A stretch of DNA of 25,259 nt from CAIQOK01 sp043781315 (GCA_043781315.1 JAYWBR010000474.1:1-25259), one strand, 5' to 3'. Positions 1 to 6,060 are shown, counted from the stretch's first letter. Translations and numbers: made by a program. The notes: a model not told the origin generated them from the letters alone.

Positions 1-2
1 TT

Positions 3-41
3 AAGCTGGTTCAAGAATTAGTGAGAGAAGGCCGTCTATGA
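3..41 (+). CDS. C-terminal end of an unidentified gene (cut by window edge)
   Basis: The frame beginning at base 3 is open and reads KLVQELVREGRL followed by TGA at 39-41. The stop overlaps the ATG of the next gene in an ATGA arrangement (38-41), the usual sign of translational coupling inside an operon. The GTGAGAGAAGG stretch near its end would serve as the ribosome binding site of the next gene. Twelve residues are too few to name a family. That this is a real gene end is inferred only from the overlap and the residue composition. Confidence 0.4.
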   Translation, partial: KLVQELVREGRL

Positions 42-331
42 AAACATCCGTGCAACTCAAAAAGCCCTATGGCAAAGCCGCGTTCTCGCGGGTGCGCCAT
101 GCCCGGTATCTCGGTTGGGAAAATGCCTTCGATGTCGAGTTCGAGGACGGCCTCTGTTTTCTCGAACCGCACGCCACCATCCGCAAGGCCAACAAGATTG
201 CCGCCAAAGCCACGCCCGTCAGTGTGGAGGTGGATGACGACCTCGGCAGCCATTTCAAAGTCACCTACGACAACGGCCAGACGGCCGAAGTCTCCTGGGC
301 TTTCATCCGCGAACTGCCGCCCAAGCAATAG
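38..331 (+). CDS. Small hypothetical protein, 97 aa
   Basis: The start ATG is preceded by a good purine-rich ribosome binding site (AGAGAAGG) six bases upstream, and the ATG overlaps the previous stop as ATGA. The protein is soluble-looking with no signal peptide. The first third is basic (KTSVQLKKPYGKAAFSRVRHARYLGW), and the rest is rich in short beta-strand-like stretches with acidic loops (FDVEFEDG, VSVEVDDDLG, FKVTYDNGQTAEVSW). The two DG/NG turns in hydrophobic strands loosely recall small beta proteins such as DUF2442, but I see no motif that settles it. No function is proposed. It sits in a disturbed region next to truncated genes, so it may be accessory. Confidence 0.6.
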   Translation: MKTSVQLKKPYGKAAFSRVRHARYLGWENAFDVEFEDGLCFLEPHATIRKANKIAAKATPVSVEVDDDLGSHFKVTYDNGQTAEVSWAFIRELPPKQ

Positions 332-481
332 TGGCCGAGTAAAAAATCTTCCGTCCAAGTTCGTGGCATCTGTTCGGTGCCCTAGAACCGCAATCCGCCG
401 ACTACCGCGCATGTGCGAACTTCGGGCCGATTTATGGGTGAATTCAATCGGCACTTTATTCAACGTCTTTTTACTAGGTCT

Positions 482-679
482 TTATTCACTATAGACTGTC
501 AAAAGGCCATTCTCAAAATGCAGTGACTTGTTCCTGTCGTGATAGAACCAATCTTCGTAAACTCCAGACGTGGCTACCGTCCGTTGAACTTTGCTTGGAG
601 TGCCCAATGACGCTTGTGCATCATCGCGCGTCATTCCGAGAACACACATCGTAGACCAAGGCAATTTCATTGCAGTCAT
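482..679 (-). pseudogene. BamE/SmpA-like outer-membrane-assembly-type domain, 5'-truncated
   Basis: The encoded C-terminal 50 residues carry the hallmarks of the BamE/SmpA/OmlA-like small-lipoprotein fold: GMTRDDAQASLGTPSKV (the GMT-x-x-E/D-V-x-x-x-LG-x-P pattern), then SGVYEDWFYHD and LHFENGLLTVYSE, the usual W-x-Y ... L-x-F-x-N-G-x-L ending. Family members normally begin with a lipoprotein signal and lipobox 20-40 residues before GMT. Here the frame hits a TGA two codons before the first possible ATG (679), and the residues between (TAMKLPWSTMCVL) are no signal peptide, so the 5' end is lost. The loss point lies within about 20 bases of where the oppositely oriented restriction-enzyme fragment begins. 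GC is lower than in the housekeeping genes. It is probably a dead fragment. Confidence 0.6.
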
Positions 680-704
680 CTGTCACCATGCAGCGCGCCT
701 TGCC

Positions 705-1202
705 GTGAATCTCCGCAAAACCGTTCCCGACCGGATCATCGAGACGATCATCGCCTGCCGGCTGCCGCACTTGAAACCGGAAGGGCTGGTGAAGATTTCT
801 TTCGGCCACCGGCTGTCCATGACCGCCGAAAACGTCCTCGGGCAGCTTCTGGAAGCATACCTGGCCAATGAACTGGCCGCGTTCAAATGGTATTGTTGCT
901 GGGGCGAGACGCTGCGGAGTGTTGATTTTGTCAATGAAGATGGACGGCTGCTTCAGGTCAAGAACCGCAGCAACTCGGAAAATTCATCCAGCAGCCGCGT
1001 CCGGCTTGGCACCGAGATTAAAAAATGGTTTCGGGTCAACGCCGCCAGTGGAAAATATCTTTGGGCCGACCTGAACACGCTGCACAAAAATCTGAATCTT
1101 TCCGAAGAACACTTCAAGGAGTTCGTAATCAAAACCCTCAAGGCGAATCAGCCGGCCGTACCGGTGGAGCCGGCAAATCCGTGGAATGAAAAGGAGTTGT
1201 GA
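705..1202 (+). pseudogene. SinI/AvaII-family type II restriction endonuclease, N-terminally truncated
   Basis: I recognise the SinI-type restriction endonuclease family from the conserved core: PDRIIETIIACRL, ISFGHRLSMTAENVLGQLLE, WYCCWGETLRSVDF, LLQVKNRSNSENSSSSRVR and GTEIKKWFR. The VDF...QVKNR pair is the likely PD-(D/E)xK-type metal and catalytic site. As I recall them, family members are about 230 aa with some 80 residues before the PD-x-I/M segment. Here similarity begins only around base 690. The frame is open back to a TTG at 591, but that part lies antisense to a recognisable BamE-like domain and looks unrelated. A GTG at 705 is the first plausible start, without a good ribosome binding site. 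No cognate methyltransferase is visible in the window. An alternative is a shorter but functional variant, which I think unlikely. Confidence 0.6.
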
Positions 1203-1241
1203 TCGTCGGCACATGCCCCAGATTCCATTTGGCTGCTTCCA

Positions 1242-2252
1242 TCATTTCGCCGGCGGGGCGGTGCTGGCGCGCAGGATCAGTTCCGCCGGATGCCGCTTGG
1301 ATTCCACGCGTTCGCCGCGCAGCAAATGCCGCATCACCTCCATCGCCGCCACGCCGAGCCGGTGTTTCGGCTGGCGCACCGTCGTCAGCGGCACGCGGAA
1401 ATATTCGGCGGTGAGAATGTTGCCGAAGCCCATGATGGAACGGTCGCGCGGAATCTGGACGCCTTGGTTCAACAGCGTATTGGCGCAGCCGATGGCGACG
1501 AGATCGTTCACGGCCTGCACAGCGGTGGCGCGGCAGTTTTCGTTTATCATCTGCAAGGCCGCCTTGACGCCGTCCTCAATCGTGCTGCCGGCGTGGAAAA
1601 TCATTTTGTCATCCACCTCCATGCCGGTCTCCCGCAAGGCGCGCTGGTAGCCTTCGTAGCGCGCCTGGGCCCAAGGCGCGGCCAGCGGGCCGGTGAGAAA
1701 GGCGATGTGCCGGTGGCCCAACTCCAGCAGATGCCGCGTCGCGGCCTGGCTGGCGGCGATGTCGTCCACCTGCACGCTGGCGAACTGGCGGCAGAACTGC
1801 GCGGGCGCGCCGAGCAAAACCGTGGGCACCTGGCGCGTCAACAACTCCTGATAGATACGCGCCTCCGGCTCCATCCGGTACACCGGCGAGACAAACAATC
1901 CGTCCACGCGCCGCGAGAGCATCCGGCGGATGCAGGCCTCTTCCCGCTCCACCTTGTTCAAGGTGTGCGCGAGCAAAACGTCGTAGCCGAGTTCGTGCGC
2001 GTGTTCCTCGATGGCCAGCACGACGCGCGAAAAAATCGGGTCGGTCATGGCGGGCACGATCAGGCCAAACAACTTGGTGGTTTTCGTGCGGAGTCCTTGT
2101 GCGGAGGAATCCGGCACGTAGCCCATCTGGTCGGCGAGCAGGCGGATGCGGGCGCGCGTGGCGTCGGAAACGTCCGGCGCTTCGCGCAGCGCCTTGGAGA
2201 CCGTCATCACGGAAACTTTCGCACGTTCGGCAATATCTTTGAGTCGTACCAT
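1242..2252 (-). CDS. LacI-family transcriptional regulator
   Basis: The 336-aa protein starts at MVRLKDIAERAKVSVMTVSK, the LacI helix-turn-helix at residues 4-23. The hinge segment (RLLADQMGYVPDSSAQGLR) follows, then a periplasmic-binding-protein-like sensor domain from about residue 60 (KLFGLIVPAMTDPIFSRVV, VDGLFVSP, VDDIAASQAATRHL, HIAFLTGP, AVQAVNDLVAIG, LTTVRQP). I chose the ATG at 2252 because the HTH begins there, although the frame is open to 2288. Such proteins repress sugar or polysaccharide genes and respond to a small ligand. No obvious target operon is adjacent, so the ligand cannot be read here. It lies downstream of nadK on the same strand, separated by an AT-rich palindrome. 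Confidence 0.93.
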   Translation of the reverse strand: MVRLKDIAERAKVSVMTVSKALREAPDVSDATRARIRLLADQMGYVPDSSAQGLRTKTTKLFGLIVPAMTDPIFSRVVLAIEEHAHELGYDVLLAHTLNKVEREEACIRRMLSRRVDGLFVSPVYRMEPEARIYQELLTRQVPTVLLGAPAQFCRQFASVQVDDIAASQAATRHLLELGHRHIAFLTGPLAAPWAQARYEGYQRALRETGMEVDDKMIFHAGSTIEDGVKAALQMINENCRATAVQAVNDLVAIGCANTLLNQGVQIPRDRSIMGFGNILTAEYFRVPLTTVRQPKHRLGVAAMEVMRHLLRGERVESKRHPAELILRASTAPPAK

Positions 2253-2323
2253 GACAATTAAAAATGAAAAGTCCGAACCACCGCGCACCTCGTTTTTAAT
2301 TTTTCATTTTGCATTTTTAATTT
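2253..2323. repeat. AT-rich inverted repeat (family AT) between nadK and lacI-type gene
   Basis: ATTAAAAATGAAAA on the left (from 2256) is mirrored by TTTTTAATTTTTCATTTT and GCATTTTTAATTT on the right (2292-2323), with a GC-rich centre. The right arm reaches the stop codon of nadK. A close relative is present at 13986-14070, with the same GCATTTTTAATTT core and layout. It may act as a bidirectional terminator because of the A/T tracts, but its recurrence points to a dispersed element. Confidence 0.6.
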
Positions 2324-3207
2324 CAGAGATTGGCCCCGCGCCAGTGCAGCTTGGCGCGCAGCGATTCAAAAAAGGAACTGTCCGGGAGATGCATCAGGCG
2401 GACGGTCCGCCGGCTGCGGCAGATTTCCACCTGATCGCCGGCGTTCAGTTCGGCCACCACATTGCCATCGGCGCTCAAGATGGTGGCGGGCTTGGGCGTC
2501 ATCACCTTGATGCGAATCGTCGCCGTGAGCGGCAGGATCAGCGAACGGTTCGTCAGCGTGTGCGGACAGACCGGCGTGAGCTGAAAAACTTCGGCGGTGG
2601 GAAACACCAGCGCGCCGCCCGCCGCCAATGAATACGCCGTCGAACCGGTGGGCGAACTGATGATCAAGCCGTCGCAGCGATAGCGCGTCAGCGGCTCGCC
2701 GTCCACGCTGACGTGCAATTCAATCAGGCGCGAGGTCACGCCGCGGCTGATGACGAGATCGTTGAAGGCGGTCTGTCGAACGGGCTGGCCGCCGCAACGG
2801 GCACGCGCCTCGATGAGCGCGCGATTTTCAAATTTGAATTCTCCCTGCCAGACTTGTTTCAGAGCTTTTGCCAGGTCGGCGGAGGAAACCGCCGTGAGAA
2901 ATCCCAGCCCGCCAATATTGATGCCCAGCAGCGGTGTCTGCGAGCCGGCGATTTCGCGGGCGGCGCGGAGCAAGGTGCCGTCGCCGCCAAAAACCAGGAG
3001 GAGATCCACCGCGCGCGCCAGCGTGGCGGCGTCGGCGCAGACATTCCCGCGCAGGCGGGCGGCTTTGGCCGTGGCGGCATCGCAATAAATTTCCCGGCCC
3101 GCCGCACGGATCAGCCGGGCGGCCTGGGTCACGGCCTGGGCGCACGCGGCCTTGCCGGAGTTGCCGATCAGTCCGACGCGTTGGATTTTGTCAGCGATTT
3201 TTTTCAA
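2323..3207 (-). CDS. nadK: NAD kinase
   Basis: Phosphorylates NAD to NADP using ATP or polyphosphate, in the cytosol. The 294-aa protein has all family marks in order: the GGDGTLLRAAR nucleotide site near residue 73, LLGINIGGLGFLT, FNDLVISRG, then RCDGLIISSPTGSTAYSLAAGG and a C-terminal LSADGN strand. It starts with TTG at 3207, because an in-frame TGA lies immediately upstream and no ATG is available. The start overlaps the tlyA stop by 17 bases, so the two are translated from one message. Pairing of tlyA with nadK is a common bacterial arrangement. Confidence 0.95.
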   Translation of the reverse strand: MKKIADKIQRVGLIGNSGKAACAQAVTQAARLIRAAGREIYCDAATAKAARLRGNVCADAATLARAVDLLLVFGGDGTLLRAAREIAGSQTPLLGINIGGLGFLTAVSSADLAKALKQVWQGEFKFENRALIEARARCGGQPVRQTAFNDLVISRGVTSRLIELHVSVDGEPLTRYRCDGLIISSPTGSTAYSLAAGGALVFPTAEVFQLTPVCPHTLTNRSLILPLTATIRIKVMTPKPATILSADGNVVAELNAGDQVEICRSRRTVRLMHLPDSSFFESLRAKLHWRGANL

Positions 3208-3934
3208 TCAACACCAGAAATTCTTTGTTGCCCGCCGGGCCGAGCAGGGGTGATTCGGTGACACCATGCCAGCGTAAATTGCTGTGCTGCCCGACAAATT
3301 CCTCAAGCTCGCGCAAAACTCTTTCATGAATGATCGGATCCGTAATGACGCCCGCACCTTTGTCCACCTCGGCCTTGCCCGCCTCGAACTGCGGTTTGAT
3401 CAACGCCACGATTTTACCCAAGGGCCGCAACAAAGCAACGGCGGGCGGAAGTATTTTGCACAGCGAAATGAACGAGCAGTCAATCACCACGAGATCAGCG
3501 GGAGCGAATGGCTGGGGAAATCCGGCCGGCGTGAGCGTGCGCGCGTTGGTTTTTTCCATGACCACGATGCGCGGATCGTGGCGCAACTTCCAGTCGAGCT
3601 GGCCGTGCCCGACATCCACGGCAAAAACTTTCTGCGCGCCGCGCTGCAGCAGGCAGTCGGTGAAACCACCCGTCGAAGCGCCAAGGTCAATGACGGTCAG
3701 ACCGGTGACCGCGAGTTGAAAATGTGCCAGCGCGTGTTCGAGCTTGTGGCCGCCGCGACTGACGAATTTTTCGGCGGCATCGAGGGTGAGGGCGTCGCCG
3801 GGTTTCACGGTGTCGCTGGGCTTGCGGGCGGACTGGCCGTTGATGCGGACGGCTCCGGCCATGACGGCGCGCTTGGCTTTCTCCCGGCTTTCGCACAGGC
3901 CGCGCTCCACGAGTTCCTGATCCAGTCGGCTCAT
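3191..3934 (-). CDS. tlyA: TlyA-family rRNA 2'-O-methyltransferase (S4 + FtsJ-like domains)
   Basis: The 247-aa protein begins MSRLDQELVERGLCESREKA, an S4 RNA-binding domain (residues 1-60, with RAVMAGAVRINGQ). A SAM-binding Rossmann methyltransferase domain follows: VIDLGASTGGFTDCLLQRGA (motif I), VFAVDVGHGQLDWKLR, DLVVIDCSFISL, and KPQFEAGK near the end. Known family members methylate cytidine 2'-OH groups in 16S and 23S rRNA; some were named as hemolysins. The frame stays open to 4354 upstream, but that extension runs antisense to rpsT, and the S4 domain starts at 3934. It is first in the tlyA-nadK pair and is transcribed divergently from rpsT. Confidence 0.93.
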   Translation of the reverse strand: MSRLDQELVERGLCESREKAKRAVMAGAVRINGQSARKPSDTVKPGDALTLDAAEKFVSRGGHKLEHALAHFQLAVTGLTVIDLGASTGGFTDCLLQRGAQKVFAVDVGHGQLDWKLRHDPRIVVMEKTNARTLTPAGFPQPFAPADLVVIDCSFISLCKILPPAVALLRPLGKIVALIKPQFEAGKAEVDKGAGVITDPIIHERVLRELEEFVGQHSNLRWHGVTESPLLGPAGNKEFLVLIEKNR

Positions 3935-4020
3935 TGATGGTTTGGCGGCGGAAGGCTTCCTGAAATGGGGGCGGGGTTCAAGCCGGAGTTTTGTTGTCCT
4001 GAACCGGCCGAGCTTCGCCA

Positions 4021-4048
4021 TTGACATTAAATGCGGTTCCGCTACCGT
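4021..4048 (+). promoter_or_regulatory. Candidate sigma-70-type promoter of rpsT
   Basis: A perfect TTGACA lies at 4021-4026. Sixteen bases further is TACCGT (4043-4048), which keeps the conserved TA and final T of a -10 box. Transcription would start near 4055, leaving a leader of about 30 bases before the rpsT ATG. The region between the divergent tlyA and rpsT genes is otherwise empty. This is a pattern match only. Confidence 0.45.
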
Positions 4049-4085
4049 GGCGCGCTCTGAATTTAGAATAACGTAAATAGACACT

Positions 4086-4358
4086 ATGCCGAACACCAAG
4101 TCAGCCGAACGCCGCATGCGCGGCAGCGCCCGCAAACAGGCCCGCAACACCAGCATCAAGTCCCGCCTGCACACGCTGGAAAAAAAATACGAAGTCGCCG
4201 TTGCCGGCGGTAAAAAAGATGAAGCCACTGCGGCTCTGCGCGCCGTGACCTCCGCTTTCGACAAGGGCGTCAAAGCCGGCGTGCTCAAGAAGGCCACCGC
4301 CAACCGCAAGAAATCCCGCCTGACGATCCGCCTCAACAAAACCACGGCGGCCAAGTAA
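4086..4358 (+). CDS. rpsT: 30S ribosomal protein S20
   Basis: The 90-aa, very basic protein opens MPNTKSAERRMRGSARKQAR, followed by the S20 pattern of NTSIKSRLHTLEKK ... ALRAVTSAFDKGVKAGVLKKATANRKKSRLTIRLNK. It is a three-helix bundle that binds 16S rRNA in the 30S body. Length is normal for the family. It is a single-gene unit, followed by a strong hairpin terminator. Confidence 0.97.
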   Translation: MPNTKSAERRMRGSARKQARNTSIKSRLHTLEKKYEVAVAGGKKDEATAALRAVTSAFDKGVKAGVLKKATANRKKSRLTIRLNKTTAAK

Positions 4359-4399
4359 TTTTTCCGCCGGCCAGTTTAGCCGGCCGCAATCGTCACCCA

Positions 4400-4424
4400 A
4401 CACCCTGCCTAGGCGGGGTGTTTT
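4400..4424 (+). terminator. Rho-independent terminator of rpsT
   Basis: ACACCCTGCC at 4400-4409 pairs with GGCGGGGTGT at 4412-4421 (one G-T wobble) and runs into a T tract at 4421-4424. An outer stem CACCCAA/TTGGGTG (about 4394-4434) could lengthen it. A second small GCCGGC/GCCGGC hairpin lies just upstream near 4367-4385. Confidence 0.75.
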
Positions 4425-4444
4425 GCGTTGGGTGGTATCCCGCC

Positions 4445-4465
4445 GGCGGAGCGATCACCTCCGCC
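4445..4465. repeat. GGCGGA...TCCGCC hairpin in the rpsT-feoA gap
   Basis: GGCGGA (4445-4450) and TCCGCC (4460-4465) form a short hairpin around GATCACC. The hairpin after the DUF2723 gene (13352-13372) has almost the same sequence, so this may be another small repeat family and not a second terminator. The rest of the 272-base gap (4359-4630) holds the rpsT terminator and a candidate feo promoter. I see no Fur-box-like inverted repeat in it. Confidence 0.4.
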
Positions 4466-4592
4466 AAACGCAAACCAACGACACAAAAACGCAAGCATCC
4501 GGCAGCGCCTTTCGCCGGGGCTGTTCATCGTATCGGCGATGAGATGCAACGAACTCGCCGCGCCATTTTTGTGGGTGGACCGGAATCAATTC

Positions 4593-4621
4593 TTGAAACC
4601 CGGGTGCAACCCGCCTAACCT
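4593..4621 (+). promoter_or_regulatory. Candidate feo operon promoter, nearly leaderless
   Basis: TTGAAA (4593-4598), a 17-base spacer, then TAACCT (4616-4621). The GTG start of feoA1 is at 4631, so transcription would begin only a few bases before it. No Shine-Dalgarno sequence is visible before this GTG, which fits a leaderless or nearly leaderless message. Pattern match only. Confidence 0.4.
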
Positions 4622-4630
4622 GATCGCGCC

Positions 4631-4927
4631 GTGAACCAGCCGAAACCAACCTATAAACTTTTGTCCGGCGAATGCGCCGGGCCGGAAGTGTGCCCCCTCA
4701 GTTGTGTGAAAGCCGGCCAGGTTGTCTGCATCCGCGAGCTGGCCACGACGCCGGAAATCCAGGTGCGCCTGCGCGAAATGGGTTTTGGCGAACAGCAGCG
4801 CATCAAGCTCGTCAGCCATAATTCCAGCATCATCTGCCAGGTCTGCAACGCGCGGCTTGGCATCAGCAGGAAGCTGGCGGACTCTATCCTCGTCGAACAC
4901 GTCCACGCCGAACCGGAGGCGGTTTAA
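4631..4927 (+). CDS. feoA: FeoA-domain protein with extra cysteines (first of two)
   Basis: The 98-aa protein starts with GTG. Its core, GQVVCIRELATTPEIQVRLREMGFGEQQRIKLVSHN...ILV, is the SH3-like FeoA domain (residues 29-90), which in known systems interacts with the iron transporter FeoB. Unusually it has six cysteines: C15, C21, C25 and C33 in a short N-terminal extension (GECAGPEVCPLSCVKAGQVVC), and C69/C72 as CQVC in the middle of the domain. This arrangement could hold a metal or an Fe-S centre, which is an inference. The stop is only three bases before feoA2, so the two are co-transcribed. Confidence 0.88.
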   Translation: MNQPKPTYKLLSGECAGPEVCPLSCVKAGQVVCIRELATTPEIQVRLREMGFGEQQRIKLVSHNSSIICQVCNARLGISRKLADSILVEHVHAEPEAV

Positions 4928-4930
4928 TTC

Positions 4931-5173
4931 ATGGCCTCCGATCTGCAGCCGCTCACCTCGCTCGCCTTGGGCGCCACCGCCGTCGTCGCTGAAATCAATT
5001 TGCCGCCCGCGCACCGTCCGCGCCTGATGGAAATGGGATTGCTCGTCGGCAGCACCGTGCAACTCGTCCGCTTTGCGCCGCTGGGCGACCCGGTTGAAAT
5101 CAAAGTGCGCGGCTACAATCTCACGCTACGCAAGAACGAGGCGGAGCAGATATTGGTGAGGATCGCCAGCTAA
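4931..5173 (+). CDS. feoA: FeoA-domain protein (second of two)
   Basis: The 80-aa protein is a minimal FeoA domain: LTSLALGATAVVAEINLP, then RPRLMEMGLLVGSTVQLVRFAPLGDPVEIKVRGYNLTLRKNEAEQILV. It has the typical MG-L/F-x-x-G and PLGDP-x-x-I/V-x-x-RGY-x-LxLR signatures and no cysteines, unlike its neighbour. It probably assists FeoB in ferrous iron uptake at the cytoplasmic face. Its last 87 coding bases (from 5075) are repeated at 5736-5822, on the far side of a toxin-antitoxin pair. Confidence 0.92.
   Translation: MASDLQPLTSLALGATAVVAEINLPPAHRPRLMEMGLLVGSTVQLVRFAPLGDPVEIKVRGYNLTLRKNEAEQILVRIAS
5075..5161 (+). repeat. 87-bp direct repeat, copy 1 (3' end of feoA2)
   Basis: Runs from GCGCCGCTGGGCGACC to GTGAGG inside feoA2. 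Copy 2 is at 5736-5822, with 82 of 87 bases identical. All five differences are third-position synonymous changes (TAC/TAT, CTA/CTG, GAG/GAA, ATA/ATT, TTG/TTA). The copies lie 661 bp apart and bracket the toxin-antitoxin genes. Confidence 0.95.
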
Positions 5174-5242
5174 TCCGCCATGAACTGGAAGCTGGTTGCG
5201 CGGCTTGCGCGGCGGGCTGAAATAAACCACACTGACCACACT

Positions 5243-5449
5243 ATGAGTGCAACCGAAGCCACGGCGGAAGTTTTTGTGACAGCCTTCAAATCCTTGAAGC
5301 CCCGCCAGCGCGAAGCCGTCTTGGAAAAGATGTTGTCTGATACGGCGCTGGCCGAAGACATTGCCGACACGCTGGCCTTGGAAGCCCGCCGGCACCAACC
5401 GCGCCAGCCGTTCCGGCAGGTGTTGAAGGAACTCAACCTCCGCGCGTGA
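5243..5449 (+). CDS. Antitoxin-like protein of a RelE/ParE-type toxin-antitoxin pair
   Basis: The 68-aa protein (MSATEATAEVFVTAFKSLKP...) is mostly helical, with a QREAVLEKMLSDTALAEDIADTLAL segment and a basic C-terminal tail. That is the usual shape for the antitoxin gene just before a RelE/ParE toxin. The frame extends to 5180, but the extra residues overlap no motif, so I prefer the ATG at 5243. Its stop overlaps the toxin start as GTGA (5446-5449), so they are translationally coupled. I do not recognise a named DNA-binding fold, and the antitoxin role rests on position and size. It lies within the feo operon, after feoA2. Confidence 0.7.
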   Translation: MSATEATAEVFVTAFKSLKPRQREAVLEKMLSDTALAEDIADTLALEARRHQPRQPFRQVLKELNLRA

Positions 5450-5700
5450 ATTGGCGGATAGACATCGCCCGCGACGCCAGAAAGGAACTGGCCGCGCTGC
5501 CCCAGCAGGTTCAGGTTCGGATTGCAAAAGCCATTCTTGCCTTGGAACACAACCCGTTTCCGCCCGGCGCCAAGAAACTGAAAAACCGCGATGGCTGGCG
5601 GATTCGGGTGGGCGACTATCGCGTGCTTTACCTCGTTGACGGCAAGGCCAAAAGCGTTGGCATCGGCAACATTGGACATCGCCGCGAAATCTACCGATGA
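5446..5700 (+). CDS. RelE/ParE-superfamily toxin
   Basis: The 84-aa protein starts with GTG. It has the family layout: a DARKELAALPQQVQVRIAKAILAL helix pair, NPFPPGAKKLKNRDGWRIRVGDYRVLYLVD (the W/Y-R-x-R-x-G-D-Y-R-V-x-Y core strands), then GNIGHRREIYR. Relatives either cleave mRNA at the ribosome (RelE) or inhibit gyrase (ParE); the sequence alone does not decide which. It forms a coupled pair with the preceding gene. Its own stop (TGA, 5698-5700) overlaps the ATG of a 45-codon frame carrying a FeoA tail. Confidence 0.88.
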   Translation: MNWRIDIARDARKELAALPQQVQVRIAKAILALEHNPFPPGAKKLKNRDGWRIRVGDYRVLYLVDGKAKSVGIGNIGHRREIYR

Positions 5701-5834
5701 AAAAAACCATCCAGTTCACCAATCTCGCAAAAGCCGCGCCGCTGGGCGACCCGGTTGAAATCAAAGTGCGCGGCTATAATCTCACGCTGCGCAAGAACGA
5801 GGCGGAACAGATTTTAGTGAGGGCGAATTCATGA
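5697..5834 (+). pseudogene. 45-codon frame carrying a detached FeoA C-terminus
   Basis: It begins at an ATG overlapping the toxin stop (ATGA, 5697-5700). Twelve unrelated residues (MKKTIQFTNLAK) precede a perfect FeoA tail (AAPLGDPVEIKVRGYNLTL..., ending LVRANS). It lacks the N-terminal half of the SH3-like FeoA domain and so cannot fold as a normal FeoA. It is best read as the displaced 3' end of the original feoA2, left behind when the toxin-antitoxin cassette arrived with its own copy of the tail. However, the frame is intact and coupled to the toxin, so a short peptide may be made. Confidence 0.6.
5736..5822 (+). repeat. 87-bp direct repeat, copy 2 (displaced feoA tail)
   Basis: Second copy of the feoA2 3' segment (copy 1 at 5075-5161). 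After the repeat the flanks diverge: GATCGCCAGCTAA after copy 1, GCGAATTCATGA after copy 2. The latter joins smoothly to the start of the next gene of the operon, which suggests copy 2 sits in the ancestral place. Confidence 0.95.
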
Positions 5835-5847
5835 AATTCCCAAATGC

Positions 5848-6060
5848 ATGAAAATCGGAACCGGCAAACCAACGGCCGCGAGAATGATCAAGCTTGTGAT
5901 CGGCGTAATTGTTTTTGCGCTGTTGATGGATGCGCGCAGCGATTTTGAGCAACGTTGGGTTCGTGCCTTAGTTGCAGGATGTGCTGGCGGAATTTTGGCT
6001 TGGGCTGTGTTGCAATATAGAAGAAGCCGAGACAATGATTCGTCTTCACAAGACCGATGA
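5848..6060 (+). CDS. Small membrane protein of the feo operon, 70 aa
   Basis: The sequence MKIGTGKPTAARMIKLVIGV... has a basic N-terminus, a hydrophobic segment at about residues 13-28 (MIKLVIGVIVFALLMD), a second at about 42-58 (VAGCAGGILAWAVLQY), and a charged tail (RRSRDNDSSSQDR). It therefore looks like a two-pass or hairpin membrane protein. Its TGA overlaps the feoB start as ATGA (6057-6060), so it is coupled to feoB translation. It does not resemble FeoC, which is a soluble winged-helix protein. GC is visibly lower than in feoB. Function unknown. By position it could be a FeoB partner. Confidence 0.7.
   Translation: MKIGTGKPTAARMIKLVIGVIVFALLMDARSDFEQRWVRALVAGCAGGILAWAVLQYRRSRDNDSSSQDR

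Noticed and set aside
591..704. Upstream part of the SinI-like frame starting at TTG 591
   Set aside because: This stretch is antisense to a recognisable BamE-like domain and does not resemble the endonuclease N-terminus, so I did not include it.
1290..2261. 323-codon plus-strand frame opposite the LacI-type gene
   Set aside because: His/Arg/Gly-rich composition typical of an antisense shadow; the LacI reading has HTH and sensor motifs.
3935..4354. N-terminal extension of tlyA
   Set aside because: The frame is open but runs antisense through rpsT. The S4 domain begins at the ATG at 3934.
4425..4630. Fur box before the feo operon
   Set aside because: No GATAAT-type inverted repeats were found in the gap on either strand.
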